Assembly: GCA_041395385.1 (NCBI GenBank)
Contig: JAWLAN010000007.1
Coordinates: forward strand, 195,235-259,234
Length of the DNA: 64,000 nucleotides
Direction: 5' to 3'
Source of the DNA: JAJVHZ01 sp041395385
GTDB lineage: Bacteria > Pseudomonadota > Gammaproteobacteria > JAJPIJ01
Shown: piece by piece, positions 30,257-43,068 of the stretch
How positions within the stretch are numbered: the first letter of the stretch is position 1
Layout: each line of letters opens with the position of its first letter
Position numbers and translations under genes: made by a program
The notes under the pieces: generated by a model
Told to the model about the DNA's origin: nothing
Databases searched by the model: none
What the model saw: only the letters and a program-made list of their open reading frames with translations

Positions 30257-30664
30257 TCACGGGGTCTGCGGGAGCACCTTCATCCAGGGCGTCGGGCAGC
30301 TCTGCACGTAGGGATAGTAGCCGGCCGGGTCCTGGCAGTAATACCAATAGCTCGTGGGCTGTTGCACGTAGACGGGTGGTTGCCGCTGGACGTATACCGG
30401 TGGGGATTCGATGACGTACACGTTCCGCCGGTAGTACGGATAGTAGTCGTAGGGATAGCCGCCCCAGTACATAGGCAGGCCGAAGTAAAACCCAAAACGC
30501 GTCCCGCCGTGGACGTGGCGGTGGTGGCGGTAGTGGTGGCCGTGGTGGTGCTTGTTATGATGGGCGTACGAGCGGCTATGCCCGCGCCGATCCGCCCAGG
30601 CCGGACCGCTCAGACCCACCGCGAGCACAGCTGCCGCGAGTGCCAGGACCTTCAGTTTCGCCAT
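30257..30664 (-). CDS. Exported His/Tyr-rich small protein
   Basis: 135 residues from the ATG in MAKLKVLALAAAVLAVG, with AGGGGG upstream; the frame runs further upstream without homology. A signal peptide ends near AWA. The mature protein starts with a His-rich stretch (HHNKHHHGHHYRHHRHVHG) that could bind metal. It continues with Tyr/Pro-rich sequence (DYYPYY, VYVQRQPPVYVQQP). No known domain. Confidence 0.75.
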   Translation of the reverse strand: MAKLKVLALAAAVLAVGLSGPAWADRRGHSRSYAHHNKHHHGHHYRHHRHVHGGTRFGFYFGLPMYWGGYPYDYYPYYRRNVYVIESPPVYVQRQPPVYVQQPTSYWYYCQDPAGYYPYVQSCPTPWMKVLPQTP

Positions 30665-30889
30665 CTTGTCCCCCTGAACCCACAAGGAAAAAAACGCCTG
30701 CACATAAGACCCCCGCGTCGGCAGGAGGTTCATGGACAGGTGCCCGGCGAAATGACGGCGTTCGCGACTCAAGCCGAACCTGAACGTCGCGTTCAGCCAC
30801 GCGGAACGTACGAATGCCTCTCGCCGGGCCGGTGACGGACGGCGCATGTTCGCCGGCCCTCTCGCGGTACCGGCGACGAAGCTCCCGCA

Positions 30890-31303
30890 TCACTGCGCGG
30901 GCGTACCGGGCTCCTTGATCTGCGCGGCGTACTTGGCCTGCACCTCGCCGACCTTCTGCAGGATCTCCGCCTGCATCATGAGCTGCAGCTTCTCGTTGCC
31001 CGGCGGCAGCTTGGGGATGTGGATCATGCGATCCATCATTCCCCCGCCCATCATTCCGCCGCCGCCCATCATTCCGCCGCCGCCCATCATCTTGCAGCGC
31101 TTCATGCCACCGCCCCGCATGCCCTGCATCGTGCCCGGCCCCATCCCGCCGGCGGCGCCGACATCGTCGGCGGCAGGCTCGCCCTGTTGCACCTGCGCCT
31201 CGGGTTGATGGCTTTCGTGTTCGTCCTCCTGCGCGGCGACGTAGCTGCCAGCGACCAACAGGCTGGCGGCGATCCCGACCAGTATGCCTCGTGAGTCAAT
31301 CAT
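30890..31303 (-). CDS. Exported Met/Gly-repeat protein
   Basis: 137 residues. The signal peptide (ILVGIAASLLVAGSYVAAQ) ends near residue 25. An acidic stretch follows, then a Met-Gly low-complexity block (MMGGGGMMGGGGMMGGGMM, about residues 73-91), with GMKRCKMM just before it. A helical C-terminus comes last (KLQLMMQAEILQKVGEVQAKY). Met-rich periplasmic segments often bind Cu(I). That is an inference, and no family is recognised. Confidence 0.7.
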   Translation of the reverse strand: MIDSRGILVGIAASLLVAGSYVAAQEDEHESHQPEAQVQQGEPAADDVGAAGGMGPGTMQGMRGGGMKRCKMMGGGGMMGGGGMMGGGMMDRMIHIPKLPPGNEKLQLMMQAEILQKVGEVQAKYAAQIKEPGTPAQ

Positions 31304-31679
31304 GGTGCCTCCTCGATGACATGGATCTCCACACCCTCGATGTGCCGGCGGTGTCGCCGGCGGATGCGGGATTCATTTAACGCCCGTTTCCGCACCGCCG
31401 GCAATGGCCCGGATCAAGTTGCAGGGGGCCCGGGGTGCGCACGGCGGCCCGGAGGCGACGCCAGCCGCGCGTCGGGCCCGGGAAGCTGAACGGTGCCGTA
31501 ACGGCGCGGGCCGGTTGGCGCACATTCGGTGACAGTCGGCACACAACTCCCGCGGATCGCCTCCCGTGCCGGGGTGTCAAAAAAGACGGATGGGGCCATG
31601 CGCGCACCGACGCACGCGAAAACCTGACGCGCAACGTCGCCTTCTACGAAGCGAAACGCCAACGAGAGGAGGGTTGCAT
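31304..31679. other. Intergenic region between divergent small secreted-protein genes
   Basis: 376 bases between the Met-rich protein (leftward) and the RlpA-like gene (rightward). It contains a small GC hairpin at about 31339-31356 (GCCGGCG / CGCCGGC) and a short AT-richer patch near 31370. Promoters for both genes must lie here, but I cannot assign them. A GAGAGGAGGG ribosome site precedes the right-hand gene. Confidence 0.5.
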
Positions 31680-32165
31680 ATGCACACCATCGCCTGCGAA
31701 GCATTCGATCCCCGGAGGAAGGTGCCTTTGCGCGCCCTTGCGGAGTGTGGCGTGCTCGCCGTCGCATGCGCGGCCGTGCTGACGGCCTCGGCGCTGACGA
31801 TGACGCTCAAATCCGCCAGCGCGACGGCGACGCCGGCAGCGGCAGAGCAGGTCGGGACTGCGTCCTGGTACGGCCCGCGCTTCCACGGCCGGCAGACGGC
31901 CAACGGCGAGATATTCAATCAGCATGCGCTGACGGCGGCGCATCGCACCCTGCCGCTCGGCACCATCGCCGATGTCATCAACGTCGAGAACGGCAAATCC
32001 GTGCGCGTCCGGATCAATGACCGCGGACCGTATGTCGGCGCGCGTGTCATCGACCTGTCGCGGGCCGCGGCGCGGCGGCTCGACATGATCGATCAGGGTC
32101 TCGCCAAGGTCCGGGTGAAGGTGGTGGCCAGGGCGCCATCGGCCGGCGCGACCGCGATGAGATAG
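31680..32165 (+). CDS. RlpA-like double-psi beta-barrel protein
   Basis: 161 residues from the ATG after GAGAGGAGGG. A hydrophobic N-terminal segment (LAECGVLAVACAAVLTASAL, about 20-39) acts as signal or anchor. The DPBB domain follows: GTASWYGPRFHGRQTANGE, TLPLGTIADVINVENGK, VRINDRGPYVGARVIDLS. RlpA proteins are septal lytic transglycosylases acting on denuded glycans. This one has no C-terminal SPOR domain, so septal targeting is doubtful. Confidence 0.85.
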   Translation: MHTIACEAFDPRRKVPLRALAECGVLAVACAAVLTASALTMTLKSASATATPAAAEQVGTASWYGPRFHGRQTANGEIFNQHALTAAHRTLPLGTIADVINVENGKSVRVRINDRGPYVGARVIDLSRAAARRLDMIDQGLAKVRVKVVARAPSAGATAMR

Positions 32166-32205
32166 CTGCCGGGAGCGAGTCCGGCCCTGGCGGTGCCAGG
32201 ACCGG

Positions 32206-33801
32206 CTACTGGAGGCCGGCCCGCTCCGCCAGCCAGCGGTAACGGCGCAGCAATGCGGGGTCAACGTACATCTCGCGGATCGCTGGCGTGCACCCCGCGG
32301 TGATCTGCAAGACCTCCTCCCTCGCGGTCTGCGCCTTCGCGGTGTTACCGAGATCGGTGTAGATGAGGCAGAGAAAGACCTGGTTGCAGAGGAAATCGAA
32401 AGCAAGTTCCCGGCCGCGCTCCAGCGCGGCAATCGCCTTGTCATAGTCCTCCAGCACGAAATAGCACTGCCCGAGCGCCCACTGGAAGAAAGTCGACGGG
32501 TGCGGACTCAGCCGCATGCCTTTTTCGACAGTGCGCAGGGCCTCTTCCGCGCGTCCGGTCGCGGCGAGGCTGATGCCGAGGAAGACATGGGCGTCGGCAC
32601 CGTTGGGATCCAGAGCCACCGCCGCTTTGCCTGCAGTGACAGCCGCATCCCCTTGCTTGCGCCAGAGCTGGACCCAACCCAGCATGGACTGAGCGAGCGG
32701 CAGGTGTTCGTCGAGCCTGACGGCCGTGGTCGCAGACTCGAATGCCTTTTCGAGGGTCGAGACCTGTGTGCGGTACTGACACCACCACCGGCAGCTGAGA
32801 ACGCGAGCGAGCCACGCATGGGCCGAGGCATAGGCGGGGTCGAGTTCGATTGCCCGCGTGAACAGTTGACGAGCCTCTTCCTCCGACTCGTATGTGTATA
32901 CCCAGAAGCGCTCCAGACCGCGAAGCAGGATCTCGTGCGCGGCGAGGTTGGCGGTGCCGCCGCGGCCCAGGCGCGCGGCCTCGTGGGGAGTGAGCTTGAT
33001 TCTCAGTGCCTGCACGACGTTCCTGCTGACATCGTCCTCGATGGCGAAGAGATCGCCCATCTCGCGGTCATAACGCTCTGCCCATATGGTCGCGTCGGTC
33101 TCACTGTCGATGACGCGGGCAGCGATGCGCAGTCGCTGAGCCGATCGCTGCACGCTGCCGAGGATTAGGTATCGAACCCTGAAACGCCGCGCAATCTCCG
33201 CCAGTGGCATGTCGCTGTCGCGATACGCAAACGAGGATTGCCGGCATACGATGACCAAACCGGAGACCTTCGAGAGGTCGGTAATCAACGTGTCGGTGAG
33301 GCCGTCGGCGAGGTAGTCGTGCGCTTGATCCTCGCCGACGTTGCGGAACGGCAGCACTGCGAGGCTCGGCTTGACGGTCGTGGCAACGGAGCCGGTGTCC
33401 GCTGCCGTGCCGGAAGCGCGCGCGATGGACGCTGTCGTTGGCGCAGGACGGAACTCGAACTCCGGCGTGTACGAACCCTTCGGCAGGGTGATGACGACGG
33501 GATCGCCCAGGCCCTGCTCGCTGTAGTACTCGCGCAGGCGATCCCGTAGCCGGCCGGCCTCCACCCGCACGACCGGGTCGAGGACCGGATCGAAGGACGG
33601 CGGCTTTTCGAACACTTCCAGTCCGATGCGGTAGCCCTTCAGGTGTCCGCCGCGACTGGCGAGTGTCTCGCTGACGATGAACTCGAGAAAACGGCGACGC
33701 CGCGGTGACTGCGCAAAGGAGTCACTCGCCAGCACATTGTCGAGTTCGAGGAGAACGGCGGCGCGCTCGTCGGCATTCCAGGCTCGTTTCCTGACATCCA
33801 T
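32206..33801 (-). CDS. TPR protein with FlgO-like domain
   Basis: 531 residues. The N-terminal ~110 residues (SDSFAQSPRRRRFLEFIVSE, DPVVRVEAGRLRDRLREYY) match the N-terminal domain seen in bacterial TPR/adenylate-cyclase-type regulators. Next is a FlgO-like domain starting PSLAVLPFRNVGED (about 144), with GLTDTLITDLSKVSG. TPR-like repeats fill the C-terminal half (AIELDPAYASAHAWLARVL, AVALDPNGADAHVFLGISL). No cyclase catalytic domain, no clear membrane helix. Role unknown, probably a protein-binding or signalling protein. Confidence 0.75.
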   Translation of the reverse strand: MDVRKRAWNADERAAVLLELDNVLASDSFAQSPRRRRFLEFIVSETLASRGGHLKGYRIGLEVFEKPPSFDPVLDPVVRVEAGRLRDRLREYYSEQGLGDPVVITLPKGSYTPEFEFRPAPTTASIARASGTAADTGSVATTVKPSLAVLPFRNVGEDQAHDYLADGLTDTLITDLSKVSGLVIVCRQSSFAYRDSDMPLAEIARRFRVRYLILGSVQRSAQRLRIAARVIDSETDATIWAERYDREMGDLFAIEDDVSRNVVQALRIKLTPHEAARLGRGGTANLAAHEILLRGLERFWVYTYESEEEARQLFTRAIELDPAYASAHAWLARVLSCRWWCQYRTQVSTLEKAFESATTAVRLDEHLPLAQSMLGWVQLWRKQGDAAVTAGKAAVALDPNGADAHVFLGISLAATGRAEEALRTVEKGMRLSPHPSTFFQWALGQCYFVLEDYDKAIAALERGRELAFDFLCNQVFLCLIYTDLGNTAKAQTAREEVLQITAGCTPAIREMYVDPALLRRYRWLAERAGLQ

Positions 33802-33986
33802 GGGCAGCCCCCCTGGCCGACGCCGTCGTCTGGGACTGGTGCCGTCCGCCGGCCGGACATGCGGTTACTGTTACATACTAGGCCGGCCATAGTCCCGATG
33901 CCACTATCAGCTGCAAGGGATCAGCGTGCGCGTTTCGCGCACGTACCCGACATCGAAACGCGGCAGAGAACGACCGGGAGGCAGTC

Positions 33987-34487
33987 ATGAATCGTCATCG
34001 AGCATACCGTGGTGGACGCGCCGGGGTGTTGCTGGCGGCATTTGCGCTGGGCTTTTGCGGTGCGGCAGTGGCGGGAGAGAAGGGCAAGTTCAAGGGGCAC
34101 GCGGCCCTGGTCGTGACGAAGAACGAGACGATCAAGGTCAAGGAACAGCCGGAGCACGTCATCTATCAGATGCAGGAGGACGGCGTGATGTTCAACGACG
34201 CCGGCAGCGGTCTGCTCGACAAGGCGCGCTACCAGGTGATCTACATGTCGGATTCCGGCGGGATGGTCTCCGGCGGCTACAAGACCTTCACCATGGCGGA
34301 CGGATCGAAGGTGTACGCGAAGTTCGCGGACACGGAGGCCAATCCTCCGGTCTACAAGGGGACCTGGGAGTTCACGGGCGGCAGCGGCAAGTATGCCGGG
34401 ATCAAGGGCAAGGGAGTCTGGACGTACACCAGCGTCGCTGACGGCGTTGCCTGGGACGTGTTCGAAGGGGACTACGAAATGCCCTAA
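33987..34487 (+). CDS. Exported protein of unknown function
   Basis: 166 residues with a signal peptide (VLLAAFALGFCGAAVAG) and a beta-rich body. GTWEFTGGSGKYAGIKGKGVW near the C-terminus resembles the lipocalin-like/allene-oxide-cyclase-type barrels found in small secreted bacterial proteins. Function unknown. A GGGAGGCAG ribosome site precedes the ATG. It is followed by a terminator hairpin. Confidence 0.7.
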   Translation: MNRHRAYRGGRAGVLLAAFALGFCGAAVAGEKGKFKGHAALVVTKNETIKVKEQPEHVIYQMQEDGVMFNDAGSGLLDKARYQVIYMSDSGGMVSGGYKTFTMADGSKVYAKFADTEANPPVYKGTWEFTGGSGKYAGIKGKGVWTYTSVADGVAWDVFEGDYEMP

Positions 34488-34544
34488 CCGGGCTGCCAGG
34501 CTGGCGAGGGCCGCCGGCGAGGCGCGTGCAGCTCTGGATGACGA

Positions 34545-34574
34545 ATCCCTGCCGGACACGGCGCCGGCAGGGAT
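34545..34574. terminator. Terminator-like hairpin between convergent genes
   Basis: Perfect 11-base stem ATCCCTGCCGG with an 8-base loop, 16 bases before the metH stop. It can serve the secreted-protein gene and metH. Confidence 0.6.
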
Positions 34575-34590
34575 GTCATGAAGTGGCTTT

Positions 34591-38403
<3,813 letters not shown>

Positions 38404-38529
38404 GATGAGGTATCGGTTGGTGCCCGGTCGCAGCGGCGGGATCGGAGTCCTGGAGCCGGCCGGCCATTCTACATGCGCGGCCTGCGTCGCAGAAGGGCGA
38501 AACGGCCGCCCGAGGGAGCGGCCGCCCGG

Positions 38530-38865
38530 TCAGGCCTCGCGGCGGCTCTCTCGCGCGATGAGCTGCAGGTTGCGAAGGTAGATGAAGCAGCCGAGCAGCT
38601 GGCCGACGATGAAGACCGGATCGGCGCGATGAAAGGCGTAGGCGAGCAGTATGAGGCTGCCGCCGATGCTGAAGTACCAGAACGCGGTGGGGATGACGCT
38701 GCGCCGCGCCTTCTCGCTGGCCAGCCATTGCAGCAGGAACCGGCAGAAGAACAGCGTCTGGCCGACGAAGCCGATCGCGATCCAGGTGATCTCGTGTCCG
38801 GTGAGCAGGTTTCCACACTTGTCGTGCAGCAGTCCCAGCACACCCAGAAGGTCGTTGATGTTCAT
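38530..38865 (-). CDS. Lipid-A-disaccharide-synthase N-terminal-like membrane protein (LAB_N)
   Basis: 111 residues with three membrane helices. WIAIGFVGQTLFFCRFLLQW, SVIPTAFWYFSIGGSLILL and LLGCFIYLRNLQLI match the LAB_N family, small proteins related to the N-terminus of some LpxB homologues. Its ATG overlaps the stop of the upstream glycosyltransferase (ATGA), so they act together, probably in lipid-linked sugar modification of lipid A or similar. Confidence 0.88.
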   Translation of the reverse strand: MNINDLLGVLGLLHDKCGNLLTGHEITWIAIGFVGQTLFFCRFLLQWLASEKARRSVIPTAFWYFSIGGSLILLAYAFHRADPVFIVGQLLGCFIYLRNLQLIARESRREA

Positions 38866-39626
38866 CGGTTCTCCATCTCGTCGCTGACTACCACCTTGCC
38901 GCGGCGCTGCAGCCACATCACGCCGATCAGATCGACGATGCCCACCCACAGGCGGTTGTGCACGCCGTACTTCGACCTGCCGCGCGTGCGCGGGCGATGG
39001 CGCACGTCCATGCTGGTGACCTTCGCGCCTTCGCGGCGCGCCAGCGCCGGCAGGAACCGATGCATGTGATCGAACCACGGCAGGCGCAGGAACAGCTCGC
39101 GGCGGAAGACCTTCAGCCCGCAGCCGGTGTCGAGGGTGTCGTCGCGCAGCAGGCGCCGGCGCACGCCGTTGGCGATGCGCGAGGAGATGCGCTTCAGCCA
39201 GGAGTCCTGGCGGCGCCGGCGACGGCCGCAGACCATGGCGACCTCGTGGTTGGCCGGCTCCCGCAGCGCCGCCAGCAGCGGCGGGATGTCGGCCGGGTCG
39301 TTCTGGCCATCGCCGTCGAGGGTCGCGATCCAGGGGTAGGCGGCCGCCGTGATGCCGGTGCGCATGGCCGCGCTCTGCCCGGAGCGGTCCCGGTGCCGCA
39401 GCACGCGCAGCCTGCCCCCGTGCTGCCGCCGTGCCCGGGCGAGCACCGCGGGGGTGTTGTCCGCGCTGCCGTCGTCGACGACGACGACCTCGAAATCCCG
39501 CACCGGGGCGAGCGCGGCGAAGACCTCGGTCAGCAGCTCACCGATGGCCTCCTCCTCGTTGTACACGGGTATGACGACGGTGACGCCGTTGGCCGGGGCG
39601 TTCACGTCCGACGCAGTGGCATTCAT
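38862..39626 (-). CDS. Family 2 glycosyltransferase (dolichol-phosphate-mannose-synthase type)
   Basis: 254 residues. GT2 hallmarks: VTVVIPVYNEEEAIGEL, VVVDDGSADNT (donor binding), TLDGDGQNDPADIP (metal-binding DxD region) and DTGCGLKVFRRE. No large membrane domain; a C-terminal hydrophobic patch (LWVGIVDLIGVMWL) may touch the membrane. Such enzymes make polyprenyl-phosphate sugars. Pairing with a LAB_N protein suggests a role in lipid A or envelope glycan decoration. It is divergent from lptF. Confidence 0.92.
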   Translation of the reverse strand: MNATASDVNAPANGVTVVIPVYNEEEAIGELLTEVFAALAPVRDFEVVVVDDGSADNTPAVLARARRQHGGRLRVLRHRDRSGQSAAMRTGITAAAYPWIATLDGDGQNDPADIPPLLAALREPANHEVAMVCGRRRRRQDSWLKRISSRIANGVRRRLLRDDTLDTGCGLKVFRRELFLRLPWFDHMHRFLPALARREGAKVTSMDVRHRPRTRGRSKYGVHNRLWVGIVDLIGVMWLQRRGKVVVSDEMENR

Positions 39627-39854
39627 GCAGGGCGATGTCTTGGTCAGGAAAAGCGGCGGGTGGCACGCGCCATTCTAACGGCAAAAGCGGCTTCCCGCGC
39701 GCCCGCGTCGAGCGTTGCCAGCGGCTTGCGGAAGGATGTACTGTACCGGACGGGCCGGGGCCCATCGCGTCGCGTGGCGCGAGCCGCGGCCGGGAGGCCG
39801 AATTCCCCGGCCGCGCGCGTCCTGCGCGGGCGGCGGGACCACCGTGCTGCAAAC

Positions 39855-40958
39855 GTGATACTCCGACGCTACCTTTTCCGCGAGATAGGCATCACCTTCG
39901 CCGGCGTGTTCATGCTGGTGGTGATGATCTTCATCAGCCTGAGGATGGTCGACTACCTCGCCCAGGCCGCCGCCGGCCGCCTGCCGGTGGGAGCCGTGCT
40001 GAGCCTGGTGGGGCTGGTGATCGTCAGTTATCTCGCGGGGCTCATCCCCATATGCCTGCTTCCGGCCATCATGCTGTCGGTGGGGCGCATGCAGCGCGAC
40101 AACGAGATCACCGCCATGGCCGGCGCCGGCATCGGCGGCCGGTTCCTGCACCGGAACGTGGCCGCGTTCACCAGCGTGTTCGTCTTCGCCGTGGCCTCAT
40201 GCTCGCTGTTCTTCGGACCGTGGGCCACGCGGGAGATGCGCAGCCTGAAGGTGCGGGCGGAGCAGGAATCCGACATCACCGGCGTGACGCCCGGGCGCTT
40301 CAAGGAGTTCAGCGAGGGCGATCGGGTGCTGTTCGTCCGCAACCTGTCGCCGGACAAGCAGCGCATGGAGGAGGTGTTCCTGCAGGAGCGGGACCGGGAC
40401 GCGATGAGCGTGCTGGCCGCCGACAGCGCGGCGCTCGCGATCGAGGACGAGACCGGCCATCGCTTCGCGCTGTTCCACAACGGCAGCCGCTACAAGGGTG
40501 TGCCGGGGCAGGCGGATTTCGAGATCACGCATTACCAGACCCTCGGATGGCGCATCGACCAGGGCGCGCAGGGCGGGATCTCGGAGAATACCAAGAGCAT
40601 GCCGACGCTGCGGCTGCTTGCCGCCGGCGACCCGGCCAGCGTCGCCGAGCTGCAGTGGCGCCTGTCGGTGCCGATACTCACGTTCCTGCTGTCGGTGTTC
40701 GCGGTATCGCTGCTGCGACTCGCGGGCAGGCACAACCGCTACGGGGCCCTGCTCATCGCCGTGCTGGTTTACTTCACCTACAGCAACCTGCTGGGGGTGG
40801 CGCGCACGCTCGTGAAGAAGGAGGAGATCCCCGGCGTGATCGGGCTGTGGTGGGTGCACCTGCTCGTCATCGGCGTGATCCTCCTGATGGAATTCCAGCC
40901 GCAGTGGACGCGCTGGCTGCGCACGTTGCGGCAGCCCCCGGCGGTGGCGCCGGCATGA
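39855..40958 (+). CDS. lptF: LPS export ABC transporter permease LptF
   Basis: 367 residues from a GTG, placed so the first membrane helix starts at residue 10. The YjgP/YjgQ topology is clear: three helices at each end (RYLFREIGITFAGVFMLVV; LLSVFAVSLLRLAGRH) around a periplasmic beta-jellyroll (about 110-270). LptF and LptG form the membrane part of the LPS extractor LptB2FG. The next gene is not lptG but a DUF2946-like gene starting inside the lptF stop, so lptG must be elsewhere. Confidence 0.9.
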   Translation: MILRRYLFREIGITFAGVFMLVVMIFISLRMVDYLAQAAAGRLPVGAVLSLVGLVIVSYLAGLIPICLLPAIMLSVGRMQRDNEITAMAGAGIGGRFLHRNVAAFTSVFVFAVASCSLFFGPWATREMRSLKVRAEQESDITGVTPGRFKEFSEGDRVLFVRNLSPDKQRMEEVFLQERDRDAMSVLAADSAALAIEDETGHRFALFHNGSRYKGVPGQADFEITHYQTLGWRIDQGAQGGISENTKSMPTLRLLAAGDPASVAELQWRLSVPILTFLLSVFAVSLLRLAGRHNRYGALLIAVLVYFTYSNLLGVARTLVKKEEIPGVIGLWWVHLLVIGVILLMEFQPQWTRWLRTLRQPPAVAPA

Positions 40959-41362
40959 GACCGCCGGCCCGTTGCGCAACCCGTGCCGCGGCGCCGGCAT
41001 GGCAGGCGTGGCTCGCCATCGCGCTGCTGTGCTGGCTCGCGGTCCCGTGCGCCGCCGCCGGCGGATCGCCGGCGCTCGCGCTGCCGGAGCATTGCCACGC
41101 GCCGCCGGGCGGCGATGACGGCGACGAGGCGCCGCCCGCCTACGCGGTCTGCCATCACTGTCTGTGCGCCGCCGCCATCCCCTCGCAGGAGGGTGCGCCC
41201 GCCGCGCTGCGCAACGACAGACCGCCATGGCCCACGCACGCCGCCGTCACGATGCGCCGCGCGGAGGCGGGCGCATACCGCCCGCTGCGCATCGACAAGC
41301 CTCGCGCCTTCGCTGTCCACCCACTGCAGACCACGCTCAAGCACCGCGCACTCCTGATCTGA
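40955..41362 (+). CDS. DUF2946-like exported protein
   Basis: 135 residues; the ATG overlaps the lptF stop. A hydrophobic N-terminal segment (AWLAIALLCWLAVPCAAAGG) is followed by HCHAPPGG and a CHHCLCAAA cluster. Cys/His clusters after a signal segment are typical of DUF2946 proteins, often encoded beside copper-resistance genes. The two genes that follow fit that context. Metal binding is inferred. Confidence 0.65.
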   Translation: MRPPARCATRAAAPAWQAWLAIALLCWLAVPCAAAGGSPALALPEHCHAPPGGDDGDEAPPAYAVCHHCLCAAAIPSQEGAPAALRNDRPPWPTHAAVTMRRAEAGAYRPLRIDKPRAFAVHPLQTTLKHRALLI

Positions 41363-41412
41363 TCCGCCCGCGGGGCAGCGGTAATCCCGTGTCCATCGTG
41401 GAGGATCTTCTC

Positions 41413-43056
41413 ATGTACGAAGTAACGAATCGTTGTGATGACCCGGCGTGCGGATCCCGGCGCGCATTCTGGCCGAGGATGGCCGCCGTCGCCCTTCTGC
41501 CCGGAGCGTTGGCGGGGTGTGCGGGCGTCGCGCCCGAGGATGGCTTCGGGGCCGTGCAGCAGGGCGTGGCCGAGCGTGCCGGCGCCGAGGTGGTATGGCT
41601 GCGCAGCGCCACGGAACGCGCCGCGGTGTACGAGCGCGTCGATGCCATCCTGGCCCGGGATCGCCTGGGCATCGACGATGCGGTCCAGCTGGCGCTGCTC
41701 AACGACGCGGCGTTGCAGGCCCAGTTCGAAGAGCTCGGCGTCGCGCAGGCGGACGTCGTGCAGGCCGGGCTGCTCGAGAACCCGGTATTCGGCGCCGGCG
41801 TGAGATTCTCCGACGTCGAGGACACGGTGCCGAATGTCGATCTGAACATCGTCCAGAACCTGACCGCGCTGCTCACGCGCGGCGCGCGCCTGCGCATCGC
41901 CGACACCGAGTACGAGCGCGTGCGGCTGCAGATCGCCGACCGCATCCTGCGGCGCGTCGCGGAGGTGCAATCGGCCTACTACGAGCTGCTCGGCGCCCGC
42001 CAGATCGCCGACATGCGCGCCGCCGTCGAGGAGGCCGCCGTGGCCTCGCGCGCGCTGGCGGAGCGATACTTCGCCGCCGGCAACCTCAGCGACCTCGACC
42101 TCGCCCGCGAGACCAGTGCGGCGGAGCTCGCGGTCGTGGCGCGGATGCGCGCCGAGGCCGAGGCCGCGAGCGCCGCGGCGCGCCTGCACCGTCTCATGGG
42201 ACTGGCGGATCGGCCGCTTGCGTGGAAGATCGCCGACCGGCTGCCGGAGCTGCCGGGCGCGGATCCCGACGGGCACGAGCTGGAGCACAGGGCGCTCGCG
42301 GATCGCCTCGATCTCGCCGCCGCGCGCCAGCGCGCGCTATCCAGCGCGCAGGTGCTGGGCCTCTCGCAGCGCTGGCGATATCTCGGCAGCGTGGAGGCCG
42401 GCGTCGACGCGGAGCGGGAGTCCGACGAGGAGCGGCTGATCGGTCCGAGCGTCAGCCTCGAGCTGCCGCTGTTCGATCGTCACCAGGCGCAGATCGCGCG
42501 GCACGCCGCGCTCATGCGCCAGGCGCAGGCCGAGGCGGCCGCGCTGGAGCAGGGCGTGCGCAGCGACGTGCGCGAGGGCGTGCAGCGGGTGCGGGCGCAG
42601 CGCGAGGTCGCCAGTCGTTACCTGCGGCAGGTCATCCCGGCCCACGAACGCATCGTGGAGATCGGCCAGCGTTACCAGAACTACATGCTGATCGGCGTGT
42701 TCGAGCTGCTGGCGGCGAGGCAGGCCGAGTACGACGTCTACCAGGGCTATCTCGAGGCGGTGCGCGACTACTGGCTCGCGCGTGTCGGGCTGCAGCAGGC
42801 GGTGGGCGGCCGGCCGCTCGACGGCCCGCTGCCCGCGGGGGTCGTGGAGCTGCCAGAACCGCGGGCCGGCGCCGAGGGCATCCCGGCGCCTGGGGGCCAC
42901 GGTCACGACGCCGCGACCGCAGGCGATCAGGCAGCGCACGCCGCACACGGCGGCGGCGGCGCCGGCACCGGTGCGGCCGCGGAGGCGCGGACGAGCGCGG
43001 CCGCGCCGGACCAGCACGATCACAGTCATCACGAATCGCACGACGCGGGCAATTGA
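41413..43056 (+). CDS. TolC-family outer membrane lipoprotein with His-rich tail
   Basis: 547 residues. The lipobox LAGC lies near residue 35 after a longer than usual N-region; an internal ATG at 41479 would give a tidier signal. OEP/TolC coiled coils run through the middle (AVEEAAVASRALAERYFAAGN, AIQTFEQF-like heptads are absent). The C-terminal 90 residues are Gly/Ala/His-rich (GGHGHDAATAGDQAAHAAHG, DQHDHSHHESHD). With a multicopper oxidase 12 bases downstream, a copper-efflux or copper-binding outer-membrane role is likely. Confidence 0.85.
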   Translation: MYEVTNRCDDPACGSRRAFWPRMAAVALLPGALAGCAGVAPEDGFGAVQQGVAERAGAEVVWLRSATERAAVYERVDAILARDRLGIDDAVQLALLNDAALQAQFEELGVAQADVVQAGLLENPVFGAGVRFSDVEDTVPNVDLNIVQNLTALLTRGARLRIADTEYERVRLQIADRILRRVAEVQSAYYELLGARQIADMRAAVEEAAVASRALAERYFAAGNLSDLDLARETSAAELAVVARMRAEAEAASAAARLHRLMGLADRPLAWKIADRLPELPGADPDGHELEHRALADRLDLAAARQRALSSAQVLGLSQRWRYLGSVEAGVDAERESDEERLIGPSVSLELPLFDRHQAQIARHAALMRQAQAEAAALEQGVRSDVREGVQRVRAQREVASRYLRQVIPAHERIVEIGQRYQNYMLIGVFELLAARQAEYDVYQGYLEAVRDYWLARVGLQQAVGGRPLDGPLPAGVVELPEPRAGAEGIPAPGGHGHDAATAGDQAAHAAHGGGGAGTGAAAEARTSAAAPDQHDHSHHESHDAGN

Positions 43057-43068
43057 GGAGGCCAGGCC

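Noticed and set aside
38404..38529. Cobalamin or SAM riboswitch upstream of metH
   Set aside because: No B12-box or SAM-type conserved core could be recognised.
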